A stretch of 64,000 nucleotides of DNA from Nostoc mirabile CHAB5784 (lineage in GTDB: Bacteria; Cyanobacteriota; Cyanobacteriia; Cyanobacteriales; Nostocaceae): positions 124,001 through 188,000 of the forward strand of contig NZ_JAIVFS010000002.1 in NCBI RefSeq assembly GCF_020829645.1. The letters run 5' to 3'. Under the pieces are notes generated by a model. The model saw nothing but the letters and a program-made list of their open reading frames with translations. It was not told where the DNA came from and searched no databases. This document shows, piece by piece, positions 36,267-44,907 of the stretch; position 1 is the stretch's first letter, and the number at the start of each line of letters is the position of its first letter. Made by a program: the position numbers and the translations under genes.

Positions 36267-36773
36267 TAGACCTCTTGCAAAAGTCCCTAATACACCCCAC
36301 CTCTAACCCCTCCCCGCAAGCCTACGGTGTACACACAAGTCTGAAGTTGTTCTTTGAATCTGGGTTTTACCCCACCCTAACCACTGCTTGAATTCAATGA
36401 ACGATACCTCCAATTCAATAAACGACCACCCGAAATCAATAAATGACCACCCGAAATCAATAAACGACCACCCGAAATCAATAAACGACCACCCGAAATC
36501 AATAAACGACCACCCGAATTCAATAAACGACCACCCGAATTCAATATATTTATTGCATAAATTCTCAAAACCTCACTTGAAACCTGATTTACTAAGGTTT
36601 TAGCTTTAGTTTTACCCCACCCTAACCATCACTGCGATTAAGTAGGTAATCTTTGGGATTTAAGAAGAAATTCGACTTGTGTGTACACGGTAGCCCCGCA
36701 AGCGGGGAGGGGAGCGTTTGCGTGAGCAAATGCGGGGTGGGGTTCTTTATTTTTGATTTATGCAAGAGGTCTA
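36267..36773. mobile_element. 507-bp non-autonomous element with TAGACCTCTTGCA ends
   Basis: TAGACCTCTTGCA (36267-36279) and TGCAAGAGGTCTA (36761-36773) are perfect inverted ends; the outer TA on both sides fits an IS630/mariner-type TA target duplication. Inside are a second inverted pair (TACGGTGTACACACAAGTC / GACTTGTGTGTACACGGTA), GCAAGCGGGGAGGGG hairpins and a 21-bp tandem repeat. There is no transposase. Confidence 0.75.
36390..36547. repeat. 21-bp tandem repeat (AATAAACGACCACCCGAA type)
   Basis: About seven units of ATCAATAAACGACCACCCGA plus A, with AAAT/AATT variants, inside the 36267-36773 element. Because 21 is a multiple of three, all frames stay open and give repetitive peptides (SINDHPK), but no gene context supports translation. 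Confidence 0.8.
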
Positions 36774-36817
36774 ATGATCTAGGCTAGAGACACAGTTAAA
36801 ACCTTGCTTAAGAAAAT

Positions 36818-37132
36818 ATGCTGGACTTTCTTAATCCCCTTTTAAATCGCCATCCAGAGCGAGTCAAAGCCAACGTCGAACTTTACACATGGCAAACTTG
36901 TCCTTACTGCATTCGTGCCAAAATACTCCTGTGGTGGAAAGGTGTAAATTTTACCGAATATAAAATCGACGGCGACGAAGCAGCCAGAGCTAAAATGGCA
37001 GAACGCGCTAACGGCCGTCGTACTGTACCGCAAATTTTTATCAATAACCAGCACATTGGCGGCTGCGATGATCTTTATCAACTAGACACACAAAATCAAC
37101 TCGATCCTCTTTTAGCCCAAGCCGCTATTTAG
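36818..37132 (+). CDS. grxC: Dithiol glutaredoxin (Grx3 type)
   Basis: The 104-residue protein has the active site CPYC (Cys28, Cys31), RRTVPQIFINNQHIGGCDDLY with the cis-Pro and glutathione-binding GG. It reduces disulfides and protein-glutathione mixed disulfides using glutathione. It has an N-terminal extension of about 18 residues (MLDFLNPLLNRHPERVKAN), as in many cyanobacterial GrxC. gshB, a frequent neighbour, is not present. Confidence 0.93.
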   Translation: MLDFLNPLLNRHPERVKANVELYTWQTCPYCIRAKILLWWKGVNFTEYKIDGDEAARAKMAERANGRRTVPQIFINNQHIGGCDDLYQLDTQNQLDPLLAQAAI

Positions 37133-37199
37133 CTTCAGATTTCTAGTCCTTGTGATTACCCCCATTTTTGTAACAGTTAAAGTATTGCAGTGACACACA

Positions 37200-37320
37200 T
37201 CCCGCCTAGAACTTAAGTTCTAGGCTAATAGCTAAAGTCCACTCAAGTGGACTGAAATTCTTGTTTAGTCCTCTTAAGAGGACTTTAGCTATTAGCCTTG
37301 GAATTTATTCCAAGGCGGGA
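37200..37320. repeat. Multi-hairpin repeat element, copy 2
   Basis: The outer ends TCCCGCCT and AGGCGGGA enclose hairpins AGAACTTAAGTTCT, AGTCCACTCAAGTGGACT and AGTCCTCTTAAGAGGACT, matching the elements at 27424 and 41781. It occupies most of the grxC-tadA gap. No ORF. Confidence 0.75.
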
Positions 37321-37459
37321 TAACAACGAAGCGGATATTGTCAAATGTAAATAATGACAAGACTTCTAGTCTTCGGGCTATATACTTTTTGTTTCTCGTA
37401 GGATCGGTGTCTTGCACGTCCAAAGGCAAGCATAATTTTAAAATTTTTATGATAAGAAT

Positions 37460-37945
37460 ATGCTAACTAAATACACAGATTATGTTATACATCAACAATG
37501 GATGAGTTATGCCCTAGAATTAGCAAAAGCAGCAGGTGATGCAGGTGAAGTCCCTGTAGGTGCTGTTATCATTGATTCAACAGGCAAATTGCTAGCACAA
37601 GGAGAAAACAGAAAAGAGCGCGACAAAGACCCCACCGCTCATGCAGAAATTCTCGCTCTCAAAAGAGCTGGAACAACTTTACAAAACTGGCATCTTAATG
37701 AATGCACCCTCTACGTAAATCTCGAACCTTGCCCAATGTGTGCAGGTGCTATCGTCCAAGCGCGTCTAGGACTACTTGTATATGGAGTAGACGATACAAA
37801 AACTGGCGCAATTCGTACAGTTATTAACATACCCGATAGCGCTGCTTCTAATCACCGCTTACAGGTAATCGGAGGCGTTCTAGAGTCAGCTTGTCGTGAA
37901 CAATTACAGGCTTGGTTTGCTACTAGGCGGCGTAAGGTAAACTAA
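37460..37945 (+). CDS. tadA: tRNA-specific adenosine deaminase
   Basis: TadA deaminates A34 to inosine in tRNA-Arg(ACG). The 161-residue protein has the zinc motifs HAE (61-63, catalytic Glu63) and PCPMC (90-94), preceded by EVPVGAVI. The start ATG follows TTTTATGATAAGAAT without a strong ribosome site. It is a cytosolic, essential enzyme in most bacteria. Confidence 0.95.
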   Translation: MLTKYTDYVIHQQWMSYALELAKAAGDAGEVPVGAVIIDSTGKLLAQGENRKERDKDPTAHAEILALKRAGTTLQNWHLNECTLYVNLEPCPMCAGAIVQARLGLLVYGVDDTKTGAIRTVINIPDSAASNHRLQVIGGVLESACREQLQAWFATRRRKVN

Positions 37946-38060
37946 CGGACAGAGGTAAAACTGTCCATCTAGTACCATACAAGTTACGCAAGAGAATCTA
38001 CGGTGTAACTAATCAGACTTTTCGTTAAATTTTACCCGTCAATCAGCTGCATCCGTCATC

Positions 38061-38816
38061 ATGGAATTTTACTCTTCATCCGATACCTGCCAGCAGACAC
38101 CAGCAAATCATCAGGTGGCTGATACTACCTCAAGGGTTTCTCCTTGGTTAAGTCCTCTGGCATATTTATTAGGGCGTCACTGCCTATTACCATTATTCTT
38201 TGGGCAAATTAGAATAACCGGACAAAAAAATATCCCTAGAACTGGGCCTGTGATCTTCGCGCCTACTCATCGGGCACGTTGGGATGCATTGGTCGTACCC
38301 TACGCTACGGCTGATTGTCGGAGAGAACAAGACTTGCGGTTTATGGTGACTATTGACGAATGCCAAGGTTTACAAGGCTGGTTTGTCCGACGTTTGGGGG
38401 GGTTTGCTGTAAATTCTAAGCATCCGTCAATCCGCACGCTGCGACATGGAGTTGAGCTACTTCAGCAGCAAAAAACCCTGGTCATTTTTCCAGAAGGTAA
38501 CATTTTTCGTGATGGCCAAGTTCACCAGTTGAAGCCAGGAATTGCTCGTCTTGCTTTGAGTGCTGAATCTAGTTATTCCGGGCTGGGAGTGAAAATTATA
38601 CCCATAGGCATCAATTACAGCCAACCTTATCCAAATTGGGGTACAGATGTGAGTATTGACATTGGCTCCCCAATCAGAGTAAAGGATTACATGAGTGGCT
38701 GTATAAAACAAGATGCCAAAAGCATCACAGTTGATTTAGCAAAGGCACTGCAACAGTTAAGCCATCAAGAAACAAAAATTACTAATCGCGCATTTGCAGA
38801 AATTACTAATTCTTGA
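38061..38816 (+). CDS. plsC: 1-acyl-sn-glycerol-3-phosphate acyltransferase family protein
   Basis: The 251-residue protein has the acyltransferase motifs HRARWD (HX4D, His70 to Asp75), GGFAVNSKHPS, FPEG (142-145) and IIPIGINY. It acylates lysophosphatidic acid or a related glycerolipid at the membrane. The N-terminal 30 residues are polar and variable. Cyanobacteria have several PlsC-like paralogues, so the exact acceptor is uncertain. Confidence 0.88.
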   Translation: MEFYSSSDTCQQTPANHQVADTTSRVSPWLSPLAYLLGRHCLLPLFFGQIRITGQKNIPRTGPVIFAPTHRARWDALVVPYATADCRREQDLRFMVTIDECQGLQGWFVRRLGGFAVNSKHPSIRTLRHGVELLQQQKTLVIFPEGNIFRDGQVHQLKPGIARLALSAESSYSGLGVKIIPIGINYSQPYPNWGTDVSIDIGSPIRVKDYMSGCIKQDAKSITVDLAKALQQLSHQETKITNRAFAEITNS

Positions 38817-38848
38817 TCTCATTAAACGTAACCTCTAGTTTTACCCTT

Positions 38849-39571
38849 TTAACTGCTTCGAGCTTCTAGCATCTGTACTTTCTCAACTAATGTTGCTATG
38901 ATCTTCTGCTGCTCTTTCACTACTTTAGTTAGTAGAGTTACAATATCCATTGAACTCACTCCTTTTCTGCCAGACGTTGCCACCAAAGAAGGCACATCTT
39001 CCGCGATAAATCCCAGATGCAGATTTTTGTCGCTATCTGCTTTGTAATTGAACTTAAGGGGGTTGAGGTTTTCTAATGTCTCAAAAGCTTCTGAACTGGA
39101 AAGCTCGGCAACATTCTCTTTTAATTCTCTCGATGAAGCCGTTATAAAATAATAAGCCTTAACGTTACCGACAACCTCCAACTTCTCCGATGGCTTTACT
39201 GTCCCGATGCCAATGTTGCCACCAGGTCGGATAAACAACCTCCCATCAGCTACACCTGTCTCAACAAAATTTAATCCGGGATTATTTCCACCCACGTTTT
39301 GATTGATGTGCCACCTTAGTGCTCCGTTTGGGTCCTCGAAACTGATCAATTCTTCCCCGACACCTCTTGCTCGAATCGCCAAAGGCCAGAAAGGAGTTCC
39401 CGGACTTGTTGTTCCAATACCAACACTTCCCGACACAAAAAGATTATTGAAAAAAGTCCCAGATGGCTGTGCTTGTGCCCGTCCATTTGCAATTAAGCTA
39501 GTAATTATATTTGCGAAAACGAAACCACCAGTGAGTCCGGCAATTTGACGACGAGAAAGATTATTAGACAT
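38849..39571 (-). CDS. Exported protein with peptidase S74 intramolecular chaperone domain
   Basis: The 240-residue protein begins with a Tat-like signal (SRRQIAGLTGGFVFANIITSLI...AQAQ). GIGTTSP and GIGTVKPSEKLEVVGNV repeats follow, the tail-spike/autotransporter-like linker, then an S74 domain at about 145-235: SSRELKENVAELSSSEAFETLENLNPLKFNYK, HLGFIAEDVP and a C-terminal coiled coil. S74 domains trimerise a fibre and cleave themselves off at a Ser-Lys dyad; SSRELKEN is the expected cleavage site. Such modules are common in phage tail spikes, but this one stands alone with an export signal. Confidence 0.82.
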   Translation of the reverse strand: MSNNLSRRQIAGLTGGFVFANIITSLIANGRAQAQPSGTFFNNLFVSGSVGIGTTSPGTPFWPLAIRARGVGEELISFEDPNGALRWHINQNVGGNNPGLNFVETGVADGRLFIRPGGNIGIGTVKPSEKLEVVGNVKAYYFITASSRELKENVAELSSSEAFETLENLNPLKFNYKADSDKNLHLGFIAEDVPSLVATSGRKGVSSMDIVTLLTKVVKEQQKIIATLVEKVQMLEARSS

Positions 39572-40108
39572 TTTTTACTTCTAAGCTCCTGCACTAGTTC
39601 AACTTTTGCAAGCATCAGTAATTTAACATCAATCTATACTGGCTTAATCAGAATATTTATTGAGATATATCCAGATTTTTCACAAAAAATCAAGCTATAT
39701 TAAAGTTCAAAAACTAAAAAAATAACTGCCGTATACTCACATGTCAAAAATAAAAGTCGATGGCAGGGAAGCAGAAGTTCTGATTTAAGGAAGGCTGAAG
39801 CTTCTGAATTCTCTTTGCGTCTATGCTAGTTGAGACTAGGAAGCGTGATATTTGTCATGTGGCTTGCTAGAGTTTTAATCTTGCTTTGAGAAAACTGCAC
39901 TGTCAAATATCAAACCTAACCTGAGATAATTATTAGGAAAGAAAGTCGGTAGGCGTAAGGAAGGACAGTTGGGAACTCTATTAAACCGATTTTTAGTCTA
40001 AATCAGAGATACTTAGGATGTAGCTTTGCTTTGTCGAAGACCAAAACAGAGTTAAGATACCCGAAGTTTCCATAACTTTTCTGTATAGTCGTTGCACTAC
40101 TTGATCCC
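39572..40108. other. Intergenic region without recognisable features
   Basis: AT-rich DNA between the divergent S74 gene and the 201-residue exported protein gene. I see no repeats of note, no RNA gene and no clear promoter box. Confidence 0.4.
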
Positions 40109-40714
40109 ATGAACACTGCTGTAGCTGTTACCTTGATGCGCCGTACTTTTTTATCAGTCATAGCAGTCCTCAGCCTGCTATCACCTGTGAATGCTCAGGT
40201 ATCACAGTCACCAGGCACTACTAGCCCACAACCCATTGACCCCAACGATCCTAATAACCTGCGCCCCATAACCCAAAGTAACAGCCTTTTGAGCATTGAA
40301 GGTGGCGATCGCCTCGTCAAAGAGGCAGAACAAGCCGTTTCTGCTCAAAACTACCCCTTAGCTGCCAAGAAACTGCAAGAAGCACGTCAAGTTTATAATC
40401 AGCTATCTAATTTTTATCAAGAGTTAAACTCTAGCTTTTCGGGAATTGACAACAGAGTTTCTGATTCTCAGCGTCAAAAAGCTCTATTAACAGCCCAAAA
40501 GCGAGATGAAGCCACCTTTCAGCTAGCATTGGTACATCGGGCACAAAATCAGCCAGAATTAGCTGTACCGTTGTTGATTCAAATAATTAAGAGTCAAAAT
40601 CCGACGCGGGATTTAGGCAAGAAAGCCTATAAACAGTTGTTTGAATTGGGTTTTGTTGATTCTGCCTATCCTAGAGAAGGTGGTAGTTCATCTTCCTCAT
40701 CCCCAAAAAAATAA
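40109..40714 (+). CDS. Conserved exported cyanobacterial protein, helical repeats
   Basis: The 201-residue protein has a signal peptide (LMRRTFLSVIAVLSLLSPVNAQ), a Pro/Asn-rich linker, a TPR-like helical region at about 68-180 (EAEQAVSAQNYPLAAKKLQEARQVYNQL; AQKRDEATFQLALVHRAQ) and a Ser-rich tail. It is predicted to lie in the periplasm or thylakoid lumen. I do not know its function. The N-terminus could instead begin at MRRTFLS. Confidence 0.75.
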   Translation: MNTAVAVTLMRRTFLSVIAVLSLLSPVNAQVSQSPGTTSPQPIDPNDPNNLRPITQSNSLLSIEGGDRLVKEAEQAVSAQNYPLAAKKLQEARQVYNQLSNFYQELNSSFSGIDNRVSDSQRQKALLTAQKRDEATFQLALVHRAQNQPELAVPLLIQIIKSQNPTRDLGKKAYKQLFELGFVDSAYPREGGSSSSSSPKK

Positions 40715-40940
40715 ATTAAATTTTTCTTGTCTGTTTTTCCCCTGCTCCCACTTTCTCTGAGCAGCAGCTTTAGAACGTCCCAGTGCTAGGATAGGATTAT
40801 CTGCCGTACCTTTGAGCCAGCATCCTCAAAAATCCACCTTAGAGGTGCTTTTATTTCTAGCCTTGCCAAAACCTGAACTTGGCACAGGCATTGTTCCATA
40901 TCTGTTAATAATAGAAAAGTAAGTTTTTTCAGGAATAGCG

Positions 40941-41198
40941 ATGATTAGTCCGCAGCAGGTTGAGGCAATGATCAAGGCGGAACTGCCAGACGCCCAGGTT
41001 CAGGTGCAAGACTTGACTGGTGGCGGTGACCACTATCAGGTAACAGTAGTTTCATCGCACTTTGCAGGTAAGGGACTAGTGCAACAGCACCAGTTAGTTT
41101 ATGGTGCTTTGGGGCAAGCTATGTCAACTGAAGCGATTCATGCCTTGGCAGTAAAAACATATACTCCTGAATCTTGGCAAGCAACACCAGCATCGTAA
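40941..41198 (+). CDS. bolA: BolA-family protein
   Basis: The 85-residue protein has the BolA core: [47 protein letters not shown] and a C-terminal His in [11 protein letters not shown]. BolA proteins bind [2Fe-2S] clusters together with monothiol glutaredoxins. Here grxD follows 89 bp downstream, which supports that partnership. Confidence 0.93.
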   Translation: MISPQQVEAMIKAELPDAQVQVQDLTGGGDHYQVTVVSSHFAGKGLVQQHQLVYGALGQAMSTEAIHALAVKTYTPESWQATPAS

Positions 41199-41287
41199 AC
41201 ATAGAGTTAGGAATTAGGAGTTAGGAGTTATAAATTTTTAACTTCTTACTCGTCATTGTTGAATGTAACATAGGAAACACAAATACC

Positions 41288-41614
41288 ATGACGCCAGAAC
41301 TCAAAGAGAAAATTGATAACTTGCTACAACAGAACAAGATTTTGGTTTTCATGAAGGGAAATAAGTTAATGCCCCAATGTGGTTTCTCCAACAACGTTGT
41401 GCAGATTCTCAATACCTTGGGAGTTCCCTTCGAGACAATTGACGTTCTATCAGACTCTGAAATCCGTCAGGGAATTAAAGAATACTCTAACTGGCCGACA
41501 ATTCCCCAAGTGTATATCGATGGTGAATTCGTTGGCGGTTCTGACATTTTGATTGAACTGTACCAAAAAGGTGAATTGCAGGAAAAGGTAGAAGTAGCAC
41601 TAGCCTCGTCGTAA
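41288..41614 (+). CDS. grxD: Monothiol glutaredoxin (Grx4 type)
   Basis: The 108-residue protein carries the CGFS active site (Cys31), WPTIPQVYIDGEFVGGSDIL and a short C-terminal helix. Monothiol glutaredoxins hold and transfer [2Fe-2S] clusters, usually with BolA, in iron-sulfur assembly and iron sensing. bolA is directly upstream and an intrinsic terminator lies about 80 bp beyond the stop, so bolA-grxD forms a compact unit. Confidence 0.95.
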   Translation: MTPELKEKIDNLLQQNKILVFMKGNKLMPQCGFSNNVVQILNTLGVPFETIDVLSDSEIRQGIKEYSNWPTIPQVYIDGEFVGGSDILIELYQKGELQEKVEVALASS

Positions 41615-41690
41615 TATTTTTTTACGCAAACCAGAGGGTATTCTGCTAAATTTGCGCTTTGCAATCAAGGCAATTTGCCATTTTTAATAT

Positions 41691-41738
41691 CCTTGAAAGG
41701 TCAGAGAAATAGTATCTCCCCTTTCAAGGGTTTTTTTT
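41691..41738 (+). terminator. Intrinsic terminator of bolA-grxD
   Basis: CCTTGAAAGG and CCTTTCAAGG pair across a loop of about 20 bases, followed by eight T residues. Confidence 0.8.
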
Positions 41739-41780
41739 AATGGGTTTGTGAAAAAAATACCTGTGTTGGAATTGATAAAT

Positions 41781-41961
41781 TTATATCTTGCACTTGCCCA
41801 ATCTCCTGCCAAGAAATAAATTTCACAGGCTTTTTGTCCAAGTCCACTCAAGTGGACTAATATCCATGCCACTAATAGGGTTTAGTCCTCTTGAGAGGAC
41901 TTTAGCTGTTAGCCATAGGTTTCTAACCTATGGCGGTTTCTGGGAGTAGTGCAAGATATAA
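41781..41961. repeat. Multi-hairpin repeat element, copy 3, with perfect 13-bp ends
   Basis: TTATATCTTGCAC and GTGCAAGATATAA are perfect inverted ends. The interior has AGTCCACTCAAGTGGACT, AGTCCTCTTGAGAGGACT and CCATAGG...CCTATGG hairpins shared with copies at 27424 and 37200. The remainder of 41615-42301 holds short CTAATGACT repeats and no gene. Confidence 0.78.
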
Positions 41962-42301
41962 GTAAAGAGTTTTTGGTACATACCTCGCCCCTTCTGGGCG
42001 AAAAAAACTAATGATTAGGACTACTTCAAACCACGTCAAAGAGTGGGCGTGGTTTATCTTGGACTAATGACAAATGACTAATGACTAATGACTCTCGCGT
42101 TCCGCGTTGCGCTTTGATTTCAGGGCTAGCCAACAATCCCCTCAGTCGCATTGGCAAGACCAATATAGGGCTGAGGGGATGCGTTTTATCAATACAATAC
42201 TCCAAAATCTCAGACCACAGCACCAGTTGACCAATACAGATAATATGCTATGATCATCTGCGGTAATTAACGGTTACTATCAACGACTAGGTAAATAGTA
42301 C

Positions 42302-42550
42302 TTAGTAGTAATCGCGTAGTGGCTGTGGTTGCGGCACTGCAAAATTTGATCCATCGTACAAGTAGCGGCTGGCTTCCTCTTCTAAGCGATGAATCAAAAA
42401 AGGTTCAAGAATGTTGCCATGTCTTAGTGCGGCTAGATATCCATCCAAATACATCCGCATATCATCCGTGCGATAACCGCGATTCCATAACTCGACGAAG
42501 GCGTCGGTGAGTCTTTGGTAATAGCGGATACTTTGTGTGTCTTGGAGCAT
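42302..42550 (-). CDS. Small conserved cyanobacterial protein (DUF6761-like)
   Basis: The 82-residue soluble helical protein starts MLQDTQSIRYYQRLTDAF and contains VELWNRGYRTDDMRMYLDGYLAALRHG. I recognise it as a widely conserved cyanobacterial protein; the DUF6761 assignment is from memory and tentative. Function unknown. It is a single-gene unit transcribed away from nrrA. Confidence 0.75.
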   Translation of the reverse strand: MLQDTQSIRYYQRLTDAFVELWNRGYRTDDMRMYLDGYLAALRHGNILEPFLIHRLEEEASRYLYDGSNFAVPQPQPLRDYY

Positions 42551-43060
42551 AACTGCTGTATTAAACTCTTTGGAATGAGAATTGTAAATGATTTACGCTC
42601 AAATGTGAACTGTAATTTCACTTTGGCATTAACTCAAAGTCAACACATCTACTTTGGGCAGTACCCTCCTAACAGCTACAAGCTACTTTAATCCTATTCC
42701 AGAAAACATCGATTTTAGTTATCTGCTAAGTTATTTTTATGATTTTCATACTCAACAGCCCAATTGTATTGGTGATATATTCGTGGGTGTAGAAGCTAAT
42801 TTCTGCAAGATAGAATCCACTTTTATTATCAGGATAAAAAACTGTTGTGGTAAAAGCTAGCTGCTTAGGCTATAGTTTTTGGCAAATGATATCCATCTAA
42901 AAGCAGAATGTTAAGCTAGAAGAACTTTTCATAAGTCTACCAACATTTTCGATAAATTTAATAAAAATTTAATAATATTTCTAATCGCCTTCGGCAAGGC
43001 ATAAATTCAAAGATATTGCCACTATTTTTATGAGGAAATGTAAAGTTAATAGCTATTGAA

Positions 43061-43102
43061 GTAACAAAGGCTACAAAACCTTAGAGATGGGCTTGTTACT
43101 TT
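43061..43102 (+). promoter_or_regulatory. NtcA-activated (class II) promoter of nrrA
   Basis: GTAACAAAGGCTAC (43061-43074) is a perfect GTA-N8-TAC NtcA site. A -10 box TACTTT (TAN3T) begins at 43097, 22 bases after the site, which is the canonical spacing for NtcA activation. Transcription would start near 43109, about 25 bases before the GTG start. The rest of the 42551-43134 gap is AT-rich without other signals. Confidence 0.85.
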
Positions 43103-43134
43103 GAAAGTCATCGACGCTAAGGGGTCTTGCCACT

Positions 43135-43905
43135 GTGGGTTCGGTTTGTATAGAAATCATTGAGGGGAATCCCCATCTGAGGTCGTTGCTGGGTTGGCAC
43201 TTGCAACAACTGGAATACCGTGTGCATCAAGCTGCCAGCATTTATCAAGCAAGGGAAGTATTTTTAAGCCATCAACCAACACTGGTAGTTTTAGATGCAG
43301 ACCTGCCTGATGGTGATGGCATTGAGTTTTGTCGTTGGTTGCATCGTCAGCAGCAGCCTCTAATCTTAATGCTATCTGCCCGTAATAGTGAAAGTGATAT
43401 CGTCGCAGGTTTAAAGGCGGGTGCAGATGATTATCTAAGCAAACCTTTTGGAATGCAAGAGTTTTTGGCACGGGTAGAGGCACTAATTCGCCGGAAGCGC
43501 ACACCTACTGCACCAGCTTACTTGGATTATGGCACTTTGCAAATCGATTTAGTTCAGCGCCGTGTCCGTTTCCAGGGGGAGTTCATCGACTTAACGCCCC
43601 AAGAATTCAGTTTGCTGTACGTTTTGGCACAAGCTGGGGGAGTGCCTCTGAGTAGGTCAGAATTGCTGCGCCGTGCTTGGCCTGATGCTATCGATAACCC
43701 TCGTACCATTGATACTCATGTTTTATCGTTGCGGAAAAAGGTTGAACTTGATCCTCGCCAACCCAATTTGATTCAAACTATCCGCAATGTAGGATACCGT
43801 TTTAACATGGAAATTTTGAATACCAATATTTCACAATCACAAACAACAAAGTTAGCTAGAGAGAGATTTAATAATCAACGTTCAACGCTTAGTAGTAGTG
43901 TGTAA
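43135..43905 (+). CDS. nrrA: OmpR-family response regulator, NrrA/Rre37 type
   Basis: The 256-residue protein has a receiver domain (about 4-118; phospho-acceptor Asp in VVLDADLPDGDG, Lys in DYLSKPFG) and a winged-helix DNA-binding domain (about 135-232; IDLTPQEFSLLYVLAQ, PRTIDTHVLSLRKKVE). The start GNPHLRSLLGWHLQQLEYRVHQ is the NrrA/Rre37 sequence as I know it. NrrA is induced on nitrogen deprivation by NtcA and controls glycogen breakdown and heterocyst-related genes. A perfect NtcA promoter lies upstream. GTG start. Confidence 0.88.
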   Translation: MGSVCIEIIEGNPHLRSLLGWHLQQLEYRVHQAASIYQAREVFLSHQPTLVVLDADLPDGDGIEFCRWLHRQQQPLILMLSARNSESDIVAGLKAGADDYLSKPFGMQEFLARVEALIRRKRTPTAPAYLDYGTLQIDLVQRRVRFQGEFIDLTPQEFSLLYVLAQAGGVPLSRSELLRRAWPDAIDNPRTIDTHVLSLRKKVELDPRQPNLIQTIRNVGYRFNMEILNTNISQSQTTKLARERFNNQRSTLSSSV

Positions 43906-44050
43906 TGGGAATGGGAATGGGGAGTGGGGAGTAGGGAGTAGGGAGTAGGGAGAGTAGAGGACAAGGGGACAAGGGGATAATTCTTAACTCTTAACTCCTA
44001 ACTGAGAACTCAGCACTCTTAATGCCCAATGACGATTGACTAATCCAAAT

Positions 44051-44848
44051 TTAAAATCCAAAATCGTCTTGAGCTTCTGCTTGAATTAAGCTTTCTCGTA
44101 ATTCAACCCAGTTTATTTCAGAGACTCTTTGATTTGCCAATAAATGACCTTGGTGTAGGTGTAATAACTGGGTACAAAACATCTGGGCTAGTTCCAGTTG
44201 GTGGTTTACCATCAAAATCGTGGTTTGATGAGTTTGACTTAACTGGGTTAAAACTTGCATTAGATGAGAAGCGGTACCAGCATCAAGGGCAGAGGTTGGC
44301 TCGTCTAATAATAATATTTTAGGCTGGATGACTAAGGCACGAGCGATCGCTACTAGCTGTCGTTGTCCTGCAGAAAGTTGTACCTCTGTGCGCCCCAACC
44401 ATTCACTGGGAATATGCAGTTGTTCTGTCCAGTGACTGACTCGTTGCTCAATTGTCTGTTTGGACAAACCACGCAAAACTAAAGGATAAGCCAACGCTTG
44501 CCCAACTGTCATCCCCAACAGTTTTGATTCTTGCAATACAAGTACAAGCATCTGGCGTAGCTGGATGACGGGAATTTGGCGATATTCTTGGTTTTCTAGA
44601 TAGATTTTGCCACTACTGGGTTCAATGAGGCGGTTGAGGAGGCGTAATAACGAAGTTTTCCCAGCACCTACTGGCCCTACAATGGCAATACGTTCGCCGC
44701 AGGCGTTGGCGGAGCCATCGCCTTGGAATACTTCCAAGGAAATATCTTGCAATATGGGGTATCCTTGCTGATTGCCTGGAAGTTGGGTTTTCAGCTTTGT
44801 AAACAGATTAATTTGCTCTAGCCTGAGTGTGGCTTTTGCTGTATTCAA
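44051..44848 (-). CDS. ABC transporter ATPase with repeat-altered N-terminal region
   Basis: About 265 residues, with Walker A GPVGAGKTS, signature LSAGQRQLVAIARAL, Walker B ILLLDEPTSALD and the H-loop His in MVNHQ. Just before Walker A the text GDGSANACGE is encoded by a small dispersed repeat (about 44696-44722). I place the start at TTG 44848 (LNTAKATLRLEQINL). Upstream is a GGGAGTG minisatellite and then unrelated text, so the original start may have been lost. The substrate is unknown. No permease is adjacent, apart from a small membrane protein upstream. Confidence 0.75.
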   Translation of the reverse strand: MNTAKATLRLEQINLFTKLKTQLPGNQQGYPILQDISLEVFQGDGSANACGERIAIVGPVGAGKTSLLRLLNRLIEPSSGKIYLENQEYRQIPVIQLRQMLVLVLQESKLLGMTVGQALAYPLVLRGLSKQTIEQRVSHWTEQLHIPSEWLGRTEVQLSAGQRQLVAIARALVIQPKILLLDEPTSALDAGTASHLMQVLTQLSQTHQTTILMVNHQLELAQMFCTQLLHLHQGHLLANQRVSEINWVELRESLIQAEAQDDFGF

Positions 44849-44907
44849 GGGAGTGGGGAGTGGGAGTGGGGAGATGGGGAAGAAATAACCAGTGCCCCAT
44901 GCCAATT

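Noticed and set aside
36390..36547. Short direct repeats considered as CRISPR
   Set aside because: 21-bp units are head-to-tail without unique spacers and no cas gene is near.
36388..36603. 71-codon frame with SINDHPK repeats, and its opposite-strand mirror
   Set aside because: The 21-bp tandem repeat keeps every frame open on both strands; there is no ribosome site or non-repeat domain, and it lies within a non-autonomous element.
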